Shown here in pieces: positions 21,965 through 32,512 of a stretch of 64,000 bases of DNA; the first letter of the stretch is position 1, and every line of letters starts with the position of its first letter. Origin of the DNA: Tretioscincus oriximinensis (lineage: Eukaryota; Chordata; Lepidosauria; Squamata; Gymnophthalmidae); assembly GCA_022410635.1 (NCBI GenBank), contig JAJVDF010000164.1, forward strand, positions 1,566,611-1,630,610, read 5' to 3'. Below the pieces are notes generated by a model, which worked only from the letters and a program-made list of their open reading frames with translations, had not been told where the DNA came from and did no database searches. The position numbers and the translations under genes were made by a program.

Positions 21965-24900
21965 AAGAGAACGTAATTCCAGCCTTGGGGTGCACTTAGA
22001 ATAAATAAAGGAATAATATCTAGACACCTTTGTAATTAGAAGGAAAGNAAAAGAGTGTTTTGGCTTGCTGCAAACTGATCCATTAGCTTGTAGTTTCTTT
22101 ATGTTGAGTCTAAAAACCAAAGGCTATTCTCAAAATTTACATCAACTTGATGCTCTTGTATATGTTTTATACTCTAACTTCCATCATCCTGTGGCATCTT
22201 GATTGAAGGACGGGGGAAATGAAAGTTGCAGACAAACATTACCAAGATAAAACCAGGCAGGGGAAGGTTCACCACTATGCACAGAACTGGCATACCTTCC
22301 TAAGGAACTGAAAGGCTTTGTTCACATTTTGAACAACAAAACAACAACAACATTTATTTGTAACACCTTTTTCATCAAAAGGCAGAACAAGAAAACATAT
22401 AGAGCCAGTACAAACAGGGCAATAAAAATTATATAGATTATACAAATACTGAACGTTCTACTTCAGCAAGCCCTAAAAAATTCCATGGATAAGTCATTTT
22501 GGTGAAGCTTTCAACCTCTGGTGAAAGTGAGGAGATTCTTAGATGATACATATCATGTCAGCCAAACTGTCATGTAACAAGATGTTGCCATGAAGATCTC
22601 TCGACCCTTCAAAGCCCCTACAACGTTTCCTGTGACCAGTGGCTTTATGAACATTAAAAGCCCACCACACCTGTTCTTATACATGTCATCCCTTTACAGT
22701 TCACGAAACAAAAATAGCAACTGTTTCTTAGGCTCTTCCCCCACAATTCTAACAGATTAAAATATCCATGTACATATTTATGCCAGTGAGAAGGAGAGAA
22801 AGTGCGACTTTGTCATGGTGCTTAAATTTCCTGCCTTCTAAGCTCAGCTGGGTAGCAGAAGTTAAAACAGAAAACGACAGTACAATTAGTTGGGAGTTCT
22901 GTTGCTGTCTACTGCAGACTGCTTGCTCCTGCCTCTCTATAGGTGGTCTCCCAGTTCATCAGTTCATAAATAAGTAATTTGAAATGTGTTCCTGGGGGAA
23001 ATTTCCCTCCTTCTCTCCTGAACAGACTGTACTCATCAGTTTTCCTGTTCTCAAGGTACCCGGTGTTCTCATTTATAATGGCCAGAGGAACTGTGCTGTT
23101 CTAATTCCTGCTTCATTACATCTCCTAATGCTTGTTTTCAACAGCTTCACAACTCCACATTTTCTTTATATATTGGTAAAAAAAACTCTTTGCATATATT
23201 ATTTATTAGCACTTTCATGTTAGCTTTACTGCTGATTTAAATGGAATATTTTTACATACCAAGTAATGCTGTGAAGTTAGGTTCTGGTCTGAGGGTTAGC
23301 ATTTTTGAATTAAAAGGATGGCCTTGGTGGCTTGTGGAAGTGAAGATCTGAGGAAGCTGAATCATTGTTCAAGGGCCGCTCTCATCGCCCTACAACTACC
23401 ATTTCATCCAGGGGAGCTGCTCCTTTCCCTCAAATGCTGACTATGCCAATGGAGTGAAAGATCACCTTTTCCCCTCCCTCCACCATAAATGTACTTGGGG
23501 GAAATGGTGGAAGCAGCNCTGTAGCAATAGCAGTTTTATTCCTAACTCTATTCTTTTGGTTTGATTTGTGCTTTGGTTATTAAGCGTTAGACATCGCTTA
23601 AGACTGAATAACAATGGTACACTTTACAAAGACAGAATATCCCTGATGCTAGGTTTCTACATGCTTCCACTCCTCAATAAGCCCCCATGCCAGTCAGGCA
23701 AAAAGCATCCTTCTCTTAATTCTCTTATCTATATTCTTAGGTCAGAGACATTACAACCACCCTCCTCACACCTCCAAGTGGATGCATAGAGTGGAAAGGT
23801 ATAGCATATAAGTCCCATATAGGGACCTCATAACTGCTGTTGGGATCCCTTGCNGGAGCCATGGTGGAACAATTGCCCCACCACGTGAAGATGCAATAAA
23901 ATTCATTTTTGTTAAGCAAGCACCAATGCCTTAGTATACCCTTTAGCCACAAGAAAAAGCATGAGAGAAATTGGAACATTTCTTGACAAATGGAAAGAAA
24001 ATCTTTGTCTAAACCTACAAGTAAACTAAACAGAAAAGTTACCGTAGCTAAGATGCAGGCATTGACTGGCAATAAAAGCCTGACTTTTTAGAAATCTAGG
24101 GACCCAAGTATATCATTTTAAAAAGGAGAAGGAAAAAGGTAGTATTTTCTAGTCTCNACGTGATTTTCAGTTCTAAGTAATTCAGTCTGTACATGCATTG
24201 TGCAAATGGTTCTTTGTAAATCCTTTGGACAACCTTACTGTACATCTATGAATTGGCAAGAACAGCTGTCCTATTTTACNCAGACACACACACACCACTT
24301 CTTCATACTACTACTGCTTTTTTACATACACCCAATCTCATTATCATGCATCTGCTCCCTCATCTCCATCCAAGCAGTTACCCCCCACAGCACATTGCAG
24401 GCAATGCAGGAGAATGGCTGCTAAGAGGAGGAGTATGGAAGGGATTACTTTGCCCCAGGACCCCTTATCTAAAGTTTTCCTCAAAAGAGGAAATGAGTTG
24501 ATTTGCATTTTCCTACTGAAGCATGCAGAGTGAAGGAGGAATGTTTCTTGTTACATTATACCATATTCCTGGGTTTGCCCTGAGGCCTGCTTGCGGGCTC
24601 TCAACAGCTCTGAAAACACCTGTACGGCTCCCATTAAAATACAAGCTTCAGACAAATCTTTTCAGAGGCTTTCAAAAGACATAGACTAATATTTTTTCTT
24701 GCTTGCATGTATTTTTCATTTCCTTCTTCTTCTTCTTTTTTGGGTGCCGAAAGCAGAAATTAACCATTTGATTCCCATGTACTTCCTTCCCTGCCCTCAG
24801 AAAAAGTTGTTCGTGTTAATGATGACTTTAGCTGTAGATGAAGCTGAGCTAAATAATTTTCTCTCAAGCCAAACATTCAGGAAATGTGCTTCTGTATGGC

Positions 24901-26187
24901 AGAACTGTTGTGAGACTTGTCTGTTTGCACTTTTACTATTTGCTGAAACAAAATATCTTGTATTAATATCCCAGATGTTTCCAGAAAGTGATTGAAGACT
25001 AATCATCTGTTCACATTTTAAAACATGTGTTTTAAAGCTGGTTTGGAAACAAACATTTGTGAGGAACGGTATGATATTGATCAAATTATCTGTGCAAAAC
25101 AACAATATACATATTTTAATGCGTTGCAGTTTGGAAGTCACAAGTCACTGTGAAATCAGTGGGGTTCTGGGCCCTTCCAACTATATTAGTATTAATTTGG
25201 AGTACATCAACCAAATTAGGAGCACATCAACCATTAAGAGTTAGGCAGAGCTGCCAGTACAACTGTTTAATTGTTATTTTTACAGCTATTTGAGACTGCT
25301 GGACAGCCACAGCTGCAACTGGAGAGCACATAAGGGACATGTACCCTGGGCAACAAGCTCAGGGGGCACCATTCAAACCCATGTTAGCGGTTGCCAGAAT
25401 CAATGTTTTCCTCACAACCCTGTAGGCAATCTAGTTGATTCAGATCCCATGGCTATCAAGCCACCATCATACAAATAGAATCCTGAGGGATAGAGATCCT
25501 GGATTCCTTCTAGAAAACTGGCCTGTTTTACTCTGGTTTTATTCCAGAATATATATTTGAATAAAATCTGCTGTCCACATTCTAGTGAAGACCCCATTTG
25601 GGATAAAATCTAATAAAGGCCTCAGGCAGAAAAGACCCAAACAGCTTCCTAGAAAATTCAAGTAAGACCTGCACCATCTTCCCCTGAAAATGACTAAGAC
25701 TCTATGTGAATATAGGATTTACTATCAAAAGATGTGCTGAAATGCAACACTTCATATGGCTTCATACAAAACACAAGTTCCATTAATGAAGAGTATAGTT
25801 TTCCAAGGTTGCTAATCCAACTTGATCTGTCTGTCACATGAGTGCCGCATTGCTTTAAAGACTAGCTGCTCTGGAGTATGGATAAAGACACTATTAACAT
25901 ATTTGTTTCCTCTGAGTTGTTCTGACAATAGAATCCTGAAATTGATAGCTCTAAAAACTCATATTGACCATTATCAGCCCAACCTGACCTCTCCTCAAAT
26001 TCCTAGAGGATATTTCTATGACTTCTTCTTTCCAGTTTTTTCCTCTGAATATATAATCTGTGCCATATTATGATGCAATGCTTGCAGGGCTTATTTTGGG
26101 TGTATGATGCCTCTGCGCAGTAAAATATCCATGTACACCCCCCTCTTCCCAGAGAGGTCAGATGGGTGGAGTCAGGGGGTCAAATAG
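21965..26187. other. Four kb with no supported gene
   Basis: AT-rich sequence with a CAACAACAAC run near 22340, a short (CA)n at about 24284-24296 and a PalB-like scrap near 25530-25650. At 26091 the sequence CAGGGCTTATTTTGGG resembles the terminal repeat of a hAT element, but no matching right end is visible before the assembly gap. Open frames up to 114 codons (24797-25141, minus) have no recognisable domain. Confidence 0.4.
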
Positions 26188-26488
26188 GCAGAGCAAGCAG
26201 CGTTTTTATTCATAATCTTTAACCTAGTCCTCCGATTGCACCAGAAATTCAACCACATTAGGAATGAGAAAAAANAATAATAAAAGTGCTAGGCAAATAG
26301 CATTTTTATTCCCAGAGCACTGTTGGTCACACCAGAATTTAAATCCAGCTTAAACCCACATTAAAAATGGGAAAAAATAAAAGTGCTAAGTAAGTAGCAT
26401 TTTTATTCCCAGAGCACTGATCACACCAGAATTTAAATCTAGGAATGGAAAAAAATAAATAAATAAAAAGGCAAAGCAAACAGCATGG
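26188..26488. repeat. Tandem repeat, 97-100-bp unit, about three copies
   Basis: The block GCATTTTTATTCCCAGAGCACTG or its variant begins near 26200, 26300 and 26397, each followed by CACACCAGAATTTAAAT and an A-rich stretch ending GGGAAAAAATAAAAGTGCT. A fourth, partial unit ends near 26488. The second and third units are much more alike than either is to the first, as expected if the array grew in steps. Confidence 0.8.
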
Positions 26489-26521
26489 CCCTTCCCATGG
26501 CCCCAGAGTGGAAGACANCAA

Positions 26522-26582
26522 TTAAGAGGTGATCTGATTGAAGTGTATCCAAGAGATGAATAAGGTGAACAGGGAAAAATAT
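26522..26582 (+). mobile_element. CR1 LINE fragment, interrupted by a MITE
   Basis: TTAAGAGGTGATCTGATTGA and GTGAACAGGGAAAAAT match the CR1 segment just before the C-terminal domain (compare 47365-47400 and 21240-21300). The match stops exactly where the hairpin MITE begins, so the MITE probably inserted into this CR1; any continuation would lie in the gap and is not seen beyond it. Confidence 0.7.
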
Positions 26583-26583
26583 A

Positions 26584-26654
26584 CTGCTCAAAACAATTAA
26601 GGGAACACTTTAACATAACAGTGTATTTTAAAGTGTTCCCTTAATTGTTTTGAG
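26584..26654. mobile_element. Hairpin MITE, second copy, cut by assembly gap
   Basis: The same arms as at 5186-5259 (CTGCTCAAAACAATTAAGGG and its complement), with a slightly different loop. The right arm stops five bases short of its end because the N run begins. Both copies are almost identical, which suggests fairly recent activity of this family. Confidence 0.85.
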
Positions 26655-27048
26655 NNNNNNNNNNNNNNNNNNNNNNNNNNNNNNNNNNNNNNNNNNNNNN
26701 NNNNNNNNNNNNNNNNNNNNNNNNNNNNNNNNNNNNNNNNNNNNNNNNNNNNNNNNNNNNNNNNNNNNNNNNNNNNNNNNNNNNNNNNNNNNNNNNNNNN
26801 NNNNNNNNNNNNNNNNNNNNNNNNNNNNNNNNNNNNNNNNNNNNNNNNNNNNNNNNNNNNNNNNNNNNNNNNNNNNNNNNNNNNNNNNNNNNNNNNNNNN
26901 NNNNNNNNNNNNNNNNNNNNNNNNNNNNNNNNNNNNNNNNNNNNNNNNNNNNNNNNNNNNNNNNNNNNNNNNNNNNNNNNNNNNNNNNNNNNNNNNNNNN
27001 NNNNNNNNNNNNNNNNNNNNNNNNNNNNNNNNNNNNNNNNNNNNNNNN
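26655..27048. other. Assembly gap, 394 N
   Basis: All bases are N. The four long open frames overlapping it (26597-27350) are artefacts of translating N. The gap starts within the second arm of a perfect hairpin, the kind of structure that stops polymerases or breaks assembly graphs. Confidence 0.99.
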
Positions 27049-27111
27049 AGGAAAAAGAAACAAAGTAAAGAGAGTGAGGAAGGGGGAGGGAGGCAAAACC
27101 ATGCCCTAGAG

Positions 27112-27299
27112 CAGGGGTGGGCAATTAATTTTTCCCAAGGGGCCACATGAGAAATTGGGGTGGTTTTAGAGGGCCGGACTAATATAGTTAACTCAGTTCT
27201 ACCCAATACTGTATATAACTCTGAGCTAAGAGGGGCGGGCCGGTCAGAGACAGTAGGAGGGTCGCATGTGGCCCTCGGGCCGCCCCTTGCCCAGGTCTG
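27112..27299. mobile_element. hAT-family MITE with perfect 8-bp target duplication
   Basis: 188 bp from CAGGGGTGGGCAA to TTGCCCAGGTCTG; the ends are inverted repeats (10 of the first 13 bases pair). The 8-bp sequence CCCTAGAG lies immediately outside both ends (27104-27111 and 27300-27307), which is the hAT signature. The interior includes GGGGCCACATGAGAAATTGG and GGGCCG segments and a GC-rich right half; no coding capacity. The open frame 27160-27549 runs through the element and is not a gene. Confidence 0.92.
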
Positions 27300-27307
27300 C
27301 CCTAGAG

Positions 27308-28548
27308 AGTTCAGGATTCTTACCTGCTCCCTGGCTGCTTGCACACACATAGTGTCATTTCATTTCTCATCTCCCTGTCCCTCAGCTGACCACTCTTTTA
27401 GGCCACTACCTTGGTCTCCTTATCTGTCCCTGCACTGTCTAGCCCTGTTGGGTGCTTTATCACTCTGCAATGCAGAACAAAGCTGCCCAGAACAGAAGCG
27501 GCAAAGAAGGGGCCTGGTGAGTGACACACACATTTCTCAGGGTGGATGAGCAGCAGACAGCAGCAGCAGCCATGTCCTCATATGAGAATTCTCATACAGA
27601 TTTGCCCACCCACAAAAAACATTCTTCTGTGCAGAGCAGCTGTTCTGGTTGCTCTCCTCTAACATATGGCTCTGCATGCTTGATTTAAGCAAAATGATTC
27701 AAAAAGATTTCCTTCAATTTAAAGGATATCATATCCTCAGATAGTATCCTAAAGAAGCATGTGTCAGTATTCATTGGATAGATGGAAACAAATGTGTACA
27801 TTTTTTACTTCCATGCATTTCATAACAATTCATCAATAATGTGAGGAGAGAGGAAGCTAAGGAATAAAATTTTTCATCTTTTCCCTTTTTTAGACATACA
27901 GTACAGTGCAACAGCAGATTAATGAAGATACAATATTAAACTTTTGAGACTGAGGTAAGAAGTTACAAGAATACTTGAAATTCCCAGTTCACTAATACAA
28001 GAATTTGATTAATTGAAGTAATAAAACTATAGATTGGATTTTTCATTAAAACAAAGGATTAGACAATTTTTCTCTATATTTTATAATAAAAAAAAACATT
28101 CTACTTATGGATATGCTGTGTATCAATTTTCTATTCCTGCAAGAAATTATTGAATTAATGCCATGCCTCAAAATTTACCTTTCTTCTGTGTCTGTGATGA
28201 TTTATAGTTCTAACAAACAAACAAGCATATTAGATAAGTCTCTGCCCACTTTAGTTTTTTGAATGTCAACGAAATTGCACCCATTTCTCTAGAGATCCTG
28301 ATCCATAATTATTTTCAATGTCTCATCTCTACAAGGAGATTTCTTAACATATACAATGGGATTTGCAATGGGATTTTACAACACCTGGTTATCACTTTTT
28401 TACCTGTTGTAACGCTTGTGGCTTGTCATTCTTAGGCCAAAATATCTTCGATGAATTCCTCCATTTCGATCTGTCTACAGCAAAAACTCTGTTGGATATA
28501 AGCATGGTGAGTTGCTCCTGGTCTGAACTACTTTCTTATTTCATTGAA
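27308..28548. other. No supported gene
   Basis: AT-rich sequence; a 16-bp perfect palindrome TATGAGAATTCTCATA at 27581-27596. Nothing else recognised. Confidence 0.5.
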
Positions 28549-28803
28549 AAACACAAGAAGAGCCATACTAGATCGGCCAGAGCCCATCTAGTCCAGCATT
28601 CTGTCTCACACAGGGGCCCACCAGATGCACCTATGCAGTCTGAACGGAGGAAAGCAAAACTACGTACCTNTTTATGACTCCCTGCAAGTGATATTTCAGG
28701 AGTCCTGCCTGTTGCTCCATCCCGGAGGCAACATCCAGACATCCATCCTAGTATCCATTTATACCCTTGGTGTACATAAACCCGTCTAGTCCTGTCTTGA
28801 ACA
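28549..28803 (-). mobile_element. CR1 LINE, 3' end (minus strand)
   Basis: In plus-strand order it starts AACACAAGAAGAGCCATAC and continues through TCTAGTCCAGCATTCTGTC and CTGTTGCTCCATCCC to GTCTAGTCCTGTCTTGAA, the reverse complement of the CR1 3' region. It carries the last codons of the ORF2 remnant (GINGY-like segment) and the 3' untranslated part. Confidence 0.9.
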
Positions 28804-28915
28804 AGGAAACTCTTTCTGTATTGTTCCAAGAAACCACCTTTCCCTAGCCTGGGAATTTAGCCCATTCATTTGGAAGAAATATTTATTTTCTTTGACCATT
28901 TGTAAATTATGGCTA

Positions 28916-29083
28916 GGCAGACCAGATGACCCCTTTTGGGGGGAGGTGAAAACCTGGGTTTGGGGTGCCTCCCGGTTTTTGCTAAGGTTTTCTTTTAAAA
29001 TAAAAAATTCCTCAGCAAAAAATGGTAGGCACCCCAAAACTGAGTTTCCACCCCCCCTAAAAAAAGGGGTCATATGATCAGCC
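28916..29083. mobile_element. Palindromic MITE, TA-flanked (copy 2)
   Basis: 168 bp; begins GGCAGACCAGATGACCCC and ends GGGGTCATATGATCAGCC, with arms of about 75 bases including GGTTTGGGGTGCC. TA precedes (28914-28915) and follows (29084-29085). AATTATGG also occurs a few bases outside both ends, so a longer duplication, with two extra bases on the left, is an alternative reading. Same family as 4538-4717. Confidence 0.8.
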
Positions 29084-29488
29084 TAATTATGGTATTCTTT
29101 GTCACTTATCACTATTAGAGCAAAATGCCAACTTTTACTTTAGGTATGCTTTACTTTGTTACATAGATAATTTACCTGGTGCATCCTCCTCTGCTTTATC
29201 TATATTGTATTCTTTGAAGCATTATATTTTATCCATGGCTTTGTTTCCTGTTACAGTTAAGTAGCCTACTCAGTTGTGGCCCTCAAGCCAACAGTTGAAG
29301 ATTTGCCATCATTTATCTCTTCCAGTGAATGCTGATCATGCATCTCTGTATACATGCCTTATTTAAGCGTGTGAATTGTTGTAACCCATTCTCAGACCTC
29401 TGAGTGCAGTAAAGCACTGAATGCAAATAATATTTCTAAAAGCAGCACAGAGAAAGGCGACATTGCAAGCATATTAGGAGGATCCACA
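29084..29488. other. No recognised feature
   Basis: AT-rich spacer between a MITE and a hairpin. Confidence 0.5.
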
Positions 29489-29545
29489 CAGTGCTGTAAT
29501 AATATTATCACATGGCCTTCCACCATGTGATAATATGATGCACTG
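29489..29545. repeat. Small hairpin, about 57 bp
   Basis: CAGTGCTGTAATAATATTAT with CACATGG on the left pairs with CCATGTGATAATATGATGCACTG on the right; the core TATTATCACATGG pairs perfectly around a short loop. Could be a minimal MITE; no second copy found. Confidence 0.5.
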
Positions 29546-29591
29546 AAAATATGTACAGAAATCCAGTCAGCCCCACCCAGCAAACAGCTGG

Positions 29592-29710
29592 GTTATTAAT
29601 TATTAATTATTAATTAATTTTATTAATTATTAATTATTAATTAATTTTATTAATTGTTAATTATTAATTAATTTTATTAATTTTATTAATTATTAATTAT
29701 TAATTTTTTT
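29592..29710. repeat. (TTAAT)/(TTATTAA)-rich array
   Basis: About 120 bp of TTAATTATTAATTAATTTTA-type units with no G or C. Higher-order units of about 50 bases are visible (TTAATTAATTTTATTAATT recurs). Confidence 0.9.
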
Positions 29711-30772
29711 AAAAAGGCCAATAATTTAATTATATAATTACTTAATCATGTAATTTCAAAAAAAATGCTTATTATCCTGCCACTGTTGTTCTTTGCATTG
29801 CCTATTCTAGTCAGCAACCAACAGAAATGTGCTGTGCGCCATTGACAAATGGATCAGGAAACCAAGGAACAAAAAGTTCCCTGATTGCAGTATTGTTGTT
29901 CCTAGGGACAAGGAGCAACGTATGAACAGAATGTCTCCACTTTAACAATAAGGTTAGTTTAACATCAGTGCAAGGAGAAAAGGTCACTTTGGCAGTGTCC
30001 TCTTCTCTGCCAACTGGATCATGCCAAGGTTTTCTATCAAAGATTCAGTACTAACATGTCTAAACTGTCTCTAGAAGAGTTTAATTGTAAATCGGGTGTT
30101 GCGATTATGAATTTAGAAAAGCTAGTCTGTCTTAATGTTTATTCTAGTTAGTCTTGGTTAAGTTTGACTCTAAGTTTGCTTAAATAGCTCATTGTTTACT
30201 TTAGTTAATTAGCTAGCATCATGGTTTTCATGAGCTGATTAAGACATGGTTAATCAGTGACCTATTCTTCAATACACATCTTCAAGAATGAGTCATCTGA
30301 TTGTGAAGGTCCTACGTGCAGATTCACCACTTTTCTATGATGTTCATAACAGCCCAAGGGACAGAACAAAGGACCACGCCTTAGAAGAGCCCTCTCTCTT
30401 TATTTCTGCTTAAAGGGACTTAGCTTTCTTCTCCTTGTTAAGTGCACATGCCAAGGGGAAAAACTAGACTCCAAGACCTAGACCATTCAATACAGGCCAC
30501 TTCTGTGTGAGGTGGTCCAGGAAAGGCTGGAAAAACGAGATAGCCTTTCTTTCACATATTTCCCATATTTCTTCAAGGTTCACTGATGAGTGAATCTCCA
30601 CTGCATGCAGCATTCGTTACAATCGGGTGGGACAAAATTTAATCTTTTTAAGGTTCTAGGTTAATTTTCCTTCCCTTCTCTGCCAATGGTTGCTTTCCCG
30701 GATTTCTAGGCATTTTTATACATGATACCAAGCTATAATCACTCTGATTAAATACAGATATCTTAGATAAGA
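29711..30772. other. No recognised feature
   Basis: AT-rich sequence without supported genes or repeat copies. Confidence 0.5.
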
Positions 30773-30780
30773 AGTATTAT

Positions 30781-30953
30781 CAGGGCCATATTTAGGCCAA
30801 ATATAGATACCGGTAGTACTAAGAAGATATTAATATTTGTTATTGCGAGTGAAAATCCAAAGTAGCTGAGGGATTAGGGGGAGTAAAATAAGTATATAAA
30901 TAAGTAAGTAATATTACACCCAATGGGCAAAATACAGCCTAAATCCAACCCTG
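30781..30953. mobile_element. hAT MITE with perfect 8-bp target duplication (copy 1)
   Basis: 173 bp, from CAGGGCCATATTTAGGC to GCCTAAATCCAACCCTG, near inverted repeats. AGTATTAT lies exactly on both sides (30773-30780 and 30954-30961). The interior includes GATACCGGTAGTACTAAGAA and a GGAGTAAAATAAGTA stretch. A second copy, inverted, is at 62896-63081. Non-coding; would need a hAT transposase from elsewhere. Confidence 0.93.
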
Positions 30954-30961
30954 AGTATTAT

Positions 30962-31365
30962 ATAGCAAACCTTTGCGAGTAAGAAGGTTTGGAGGTCATT
31001 TTTCAGATTATTCAGTTCACGCAGACAAGATTCCAGTTATAGAATCATCATTGGTTTATATACTAATAACCAGGCCAGTGTTAGTATAGAAAACAACGGC
31101 GGTGGATTCATATCTAAAATTTTGCCTGCAGTACAAATCAGTGTTGCTTCAATGTAGCAGAGATCTATTGCTTTCGCAGGATATTTTTGCACTTATTTTC
31201 CACCATCCACATTATTAACACAACTGCCCTGGGTTCCACAGTCAGTACTAGCATATGGATAGCACACTTCTATTTTAGCATATAATCCAGAATAGTGCCT
31301 CCTGCAGCAAGGATAATACATGTTACGCCTTTTGCCACCCCTCATTCGTGCCACCATTTTTAACA
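30962..31365. other. Spacer with a PalB-like scrap
   Basis: A weak PalB-like segment occurs at about 31235-31310 (CTAGCATATGGATAGCA, then ATAATCCAGAATAGTGCC). No gene. Confidence 0.35.
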
Positions 31366-31460
31366 TGGCCACGCAACTAATTTCTTTAAGATGAATAAAT
31401 ATAATGTGGGGACAGATGCTGCCAACAGCCTCCTTCCTTCTTTTCAGTGGTGTATGTCAT
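31366..31460 (+). repeat. Perfect 95-bp inverted repeat, left arm
   Basis: TGGCCACGCAACTAATTTCT to GTGGTGTATGTCAT. The exact reverse complement, with no mismatch by eye over 95 bases, lies at 32206-32300. Similarity drops off sharply at both edges. An ambiguous base (31461) sits directly at the inner edge. The arm has no repeat-family features that I recognise. Confidence 0.9.
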
Positions 31461-32205
31461 NAAGATCAGTTTTTCCCCCCAATAGCAGGCAATCAAGCTA
31501 CAGGGATGTAATTTGTAGATTAGGAAAATGAACAAAGAGAATAAAATTAATTTTATAAAAGGGAAGGAGAAAATGCATCTGAAAAGAAAATATATTTTAA
31601 AAAGTGATAAAAGAACTTTATTTTTTACAATCTGATGGCTTAATTTAAATAAGAGTTGAAAACACAGCTATTGTCTTCCTTGTCTCTTTTTCCTGTAGTA
31701 CAGACAGGAGTGATTTCACAAAGTTTTCTAGTTGAGGCCTATTATGCTTAGAGCGTGCATAACATTGAGTATGAAATGGAAGCAGATGCTTATAGGGGTC
31801 CTTTCTTAAATTAGATTAGGGCACTTCAAGGCTGTTTGTGGTCACAACCGCTGTCCAAGGTGCTTGTTCTGCTGGTTGTGATTTTCCAACCTCACCTGCA
31901 GGGAATCATTACTTGAAATGATGTCTGTACACTCTGAAACATAGATGCAGATGTGCCTTTTTGAGTGATGATAATGGTTGATGATAATTCTCATGCTGGA
32001 AACTTGACTTAAATCTAGTCACTGAGAGTTCAGCTGTGATATTGTCTACATGTATTAACTGCAACATTATAGGTTACATAGAAATATAAATAAATAAATA
32101 AAATAAACAAATAATAGNGGCATCATGACAGGTCATTCCAATGTTCCTCCCTAGATTATGTCTAGACATAGAACTATATTCAATGGAAATGATACTGCTC
32201 TCCTT
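31461..32205. other. 745-bp spacer between perfect inverted arms
   Basis: AT-rich sequence, no supported gene. An (AAAT)n run lies near 32085-32115. Confidence 0.5.
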
Positions 32206-32300
32206 ATGACATACACCACTGAAAAGAAGGAAGGAGGCTGTTGGCAGCATCTGTCCCCACATTATATTTATTCATCTTAAAGAAATTAGTTGCGTGGCCA
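32206..32300 (-). repeat. Perfect 95-bp inverted repeat, right arm
   Basis: ATGACATACACCACTGAAAA to TTAGTTGCGTGGCCA, the exact reverse complement of 31366-31460. Confidence 0.9.
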
Positions 32301-32347
32301 CTCACATGCCAGTATAATGCTCAGTGGGGACAGGGCCGAAGTGTAGC

Positions 32348-32512
32348 ATTTATTTATTTTGTTTATTTAAAATGATTTATATCCTGCCCTTCACCATTGA
32401 TCCCAGGAAAGTTCAAAAATTCCCATTAATAAAATAATTTTAAAGGATTCATGCCCTCCCTCTCTCCAATCCACCCATCATCCCTGGAAGGACAGAACAC
32501 AGAGGGAGCTCT
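32348..32512 (-). mobile_element. Unclassified retroposon, copy 1 (minus)
   Basis: Starts with TTTATTTATTTTGTTTATTT, a reversed AAAT-type tail, then ATCCTGCCCTTCACCATTGA and, later, CATGCCCTCC and GGAAGGACAGAACACA. The same order of blocks is found at 39705-39880. The reversed tail suggests a SINE or short LINE on the minus strand; I do not recognise the family. Confidence 0.55.

Noticed and set aside
26597..27350. Long open frames of 153-240 codons on both strands
   Set aside because: Almost all codons are N from the assembly gap; the remaining ends are hAT MITE and flanking sequence.
29592..29710. Tandem array considered as CRISPR or a replication origin
   Set aside because: It is plain AT-only low-complexity sequence without spacers; the genome is vertebrate, so CRISPR does not apply, and origin function cannot be read from AT content.
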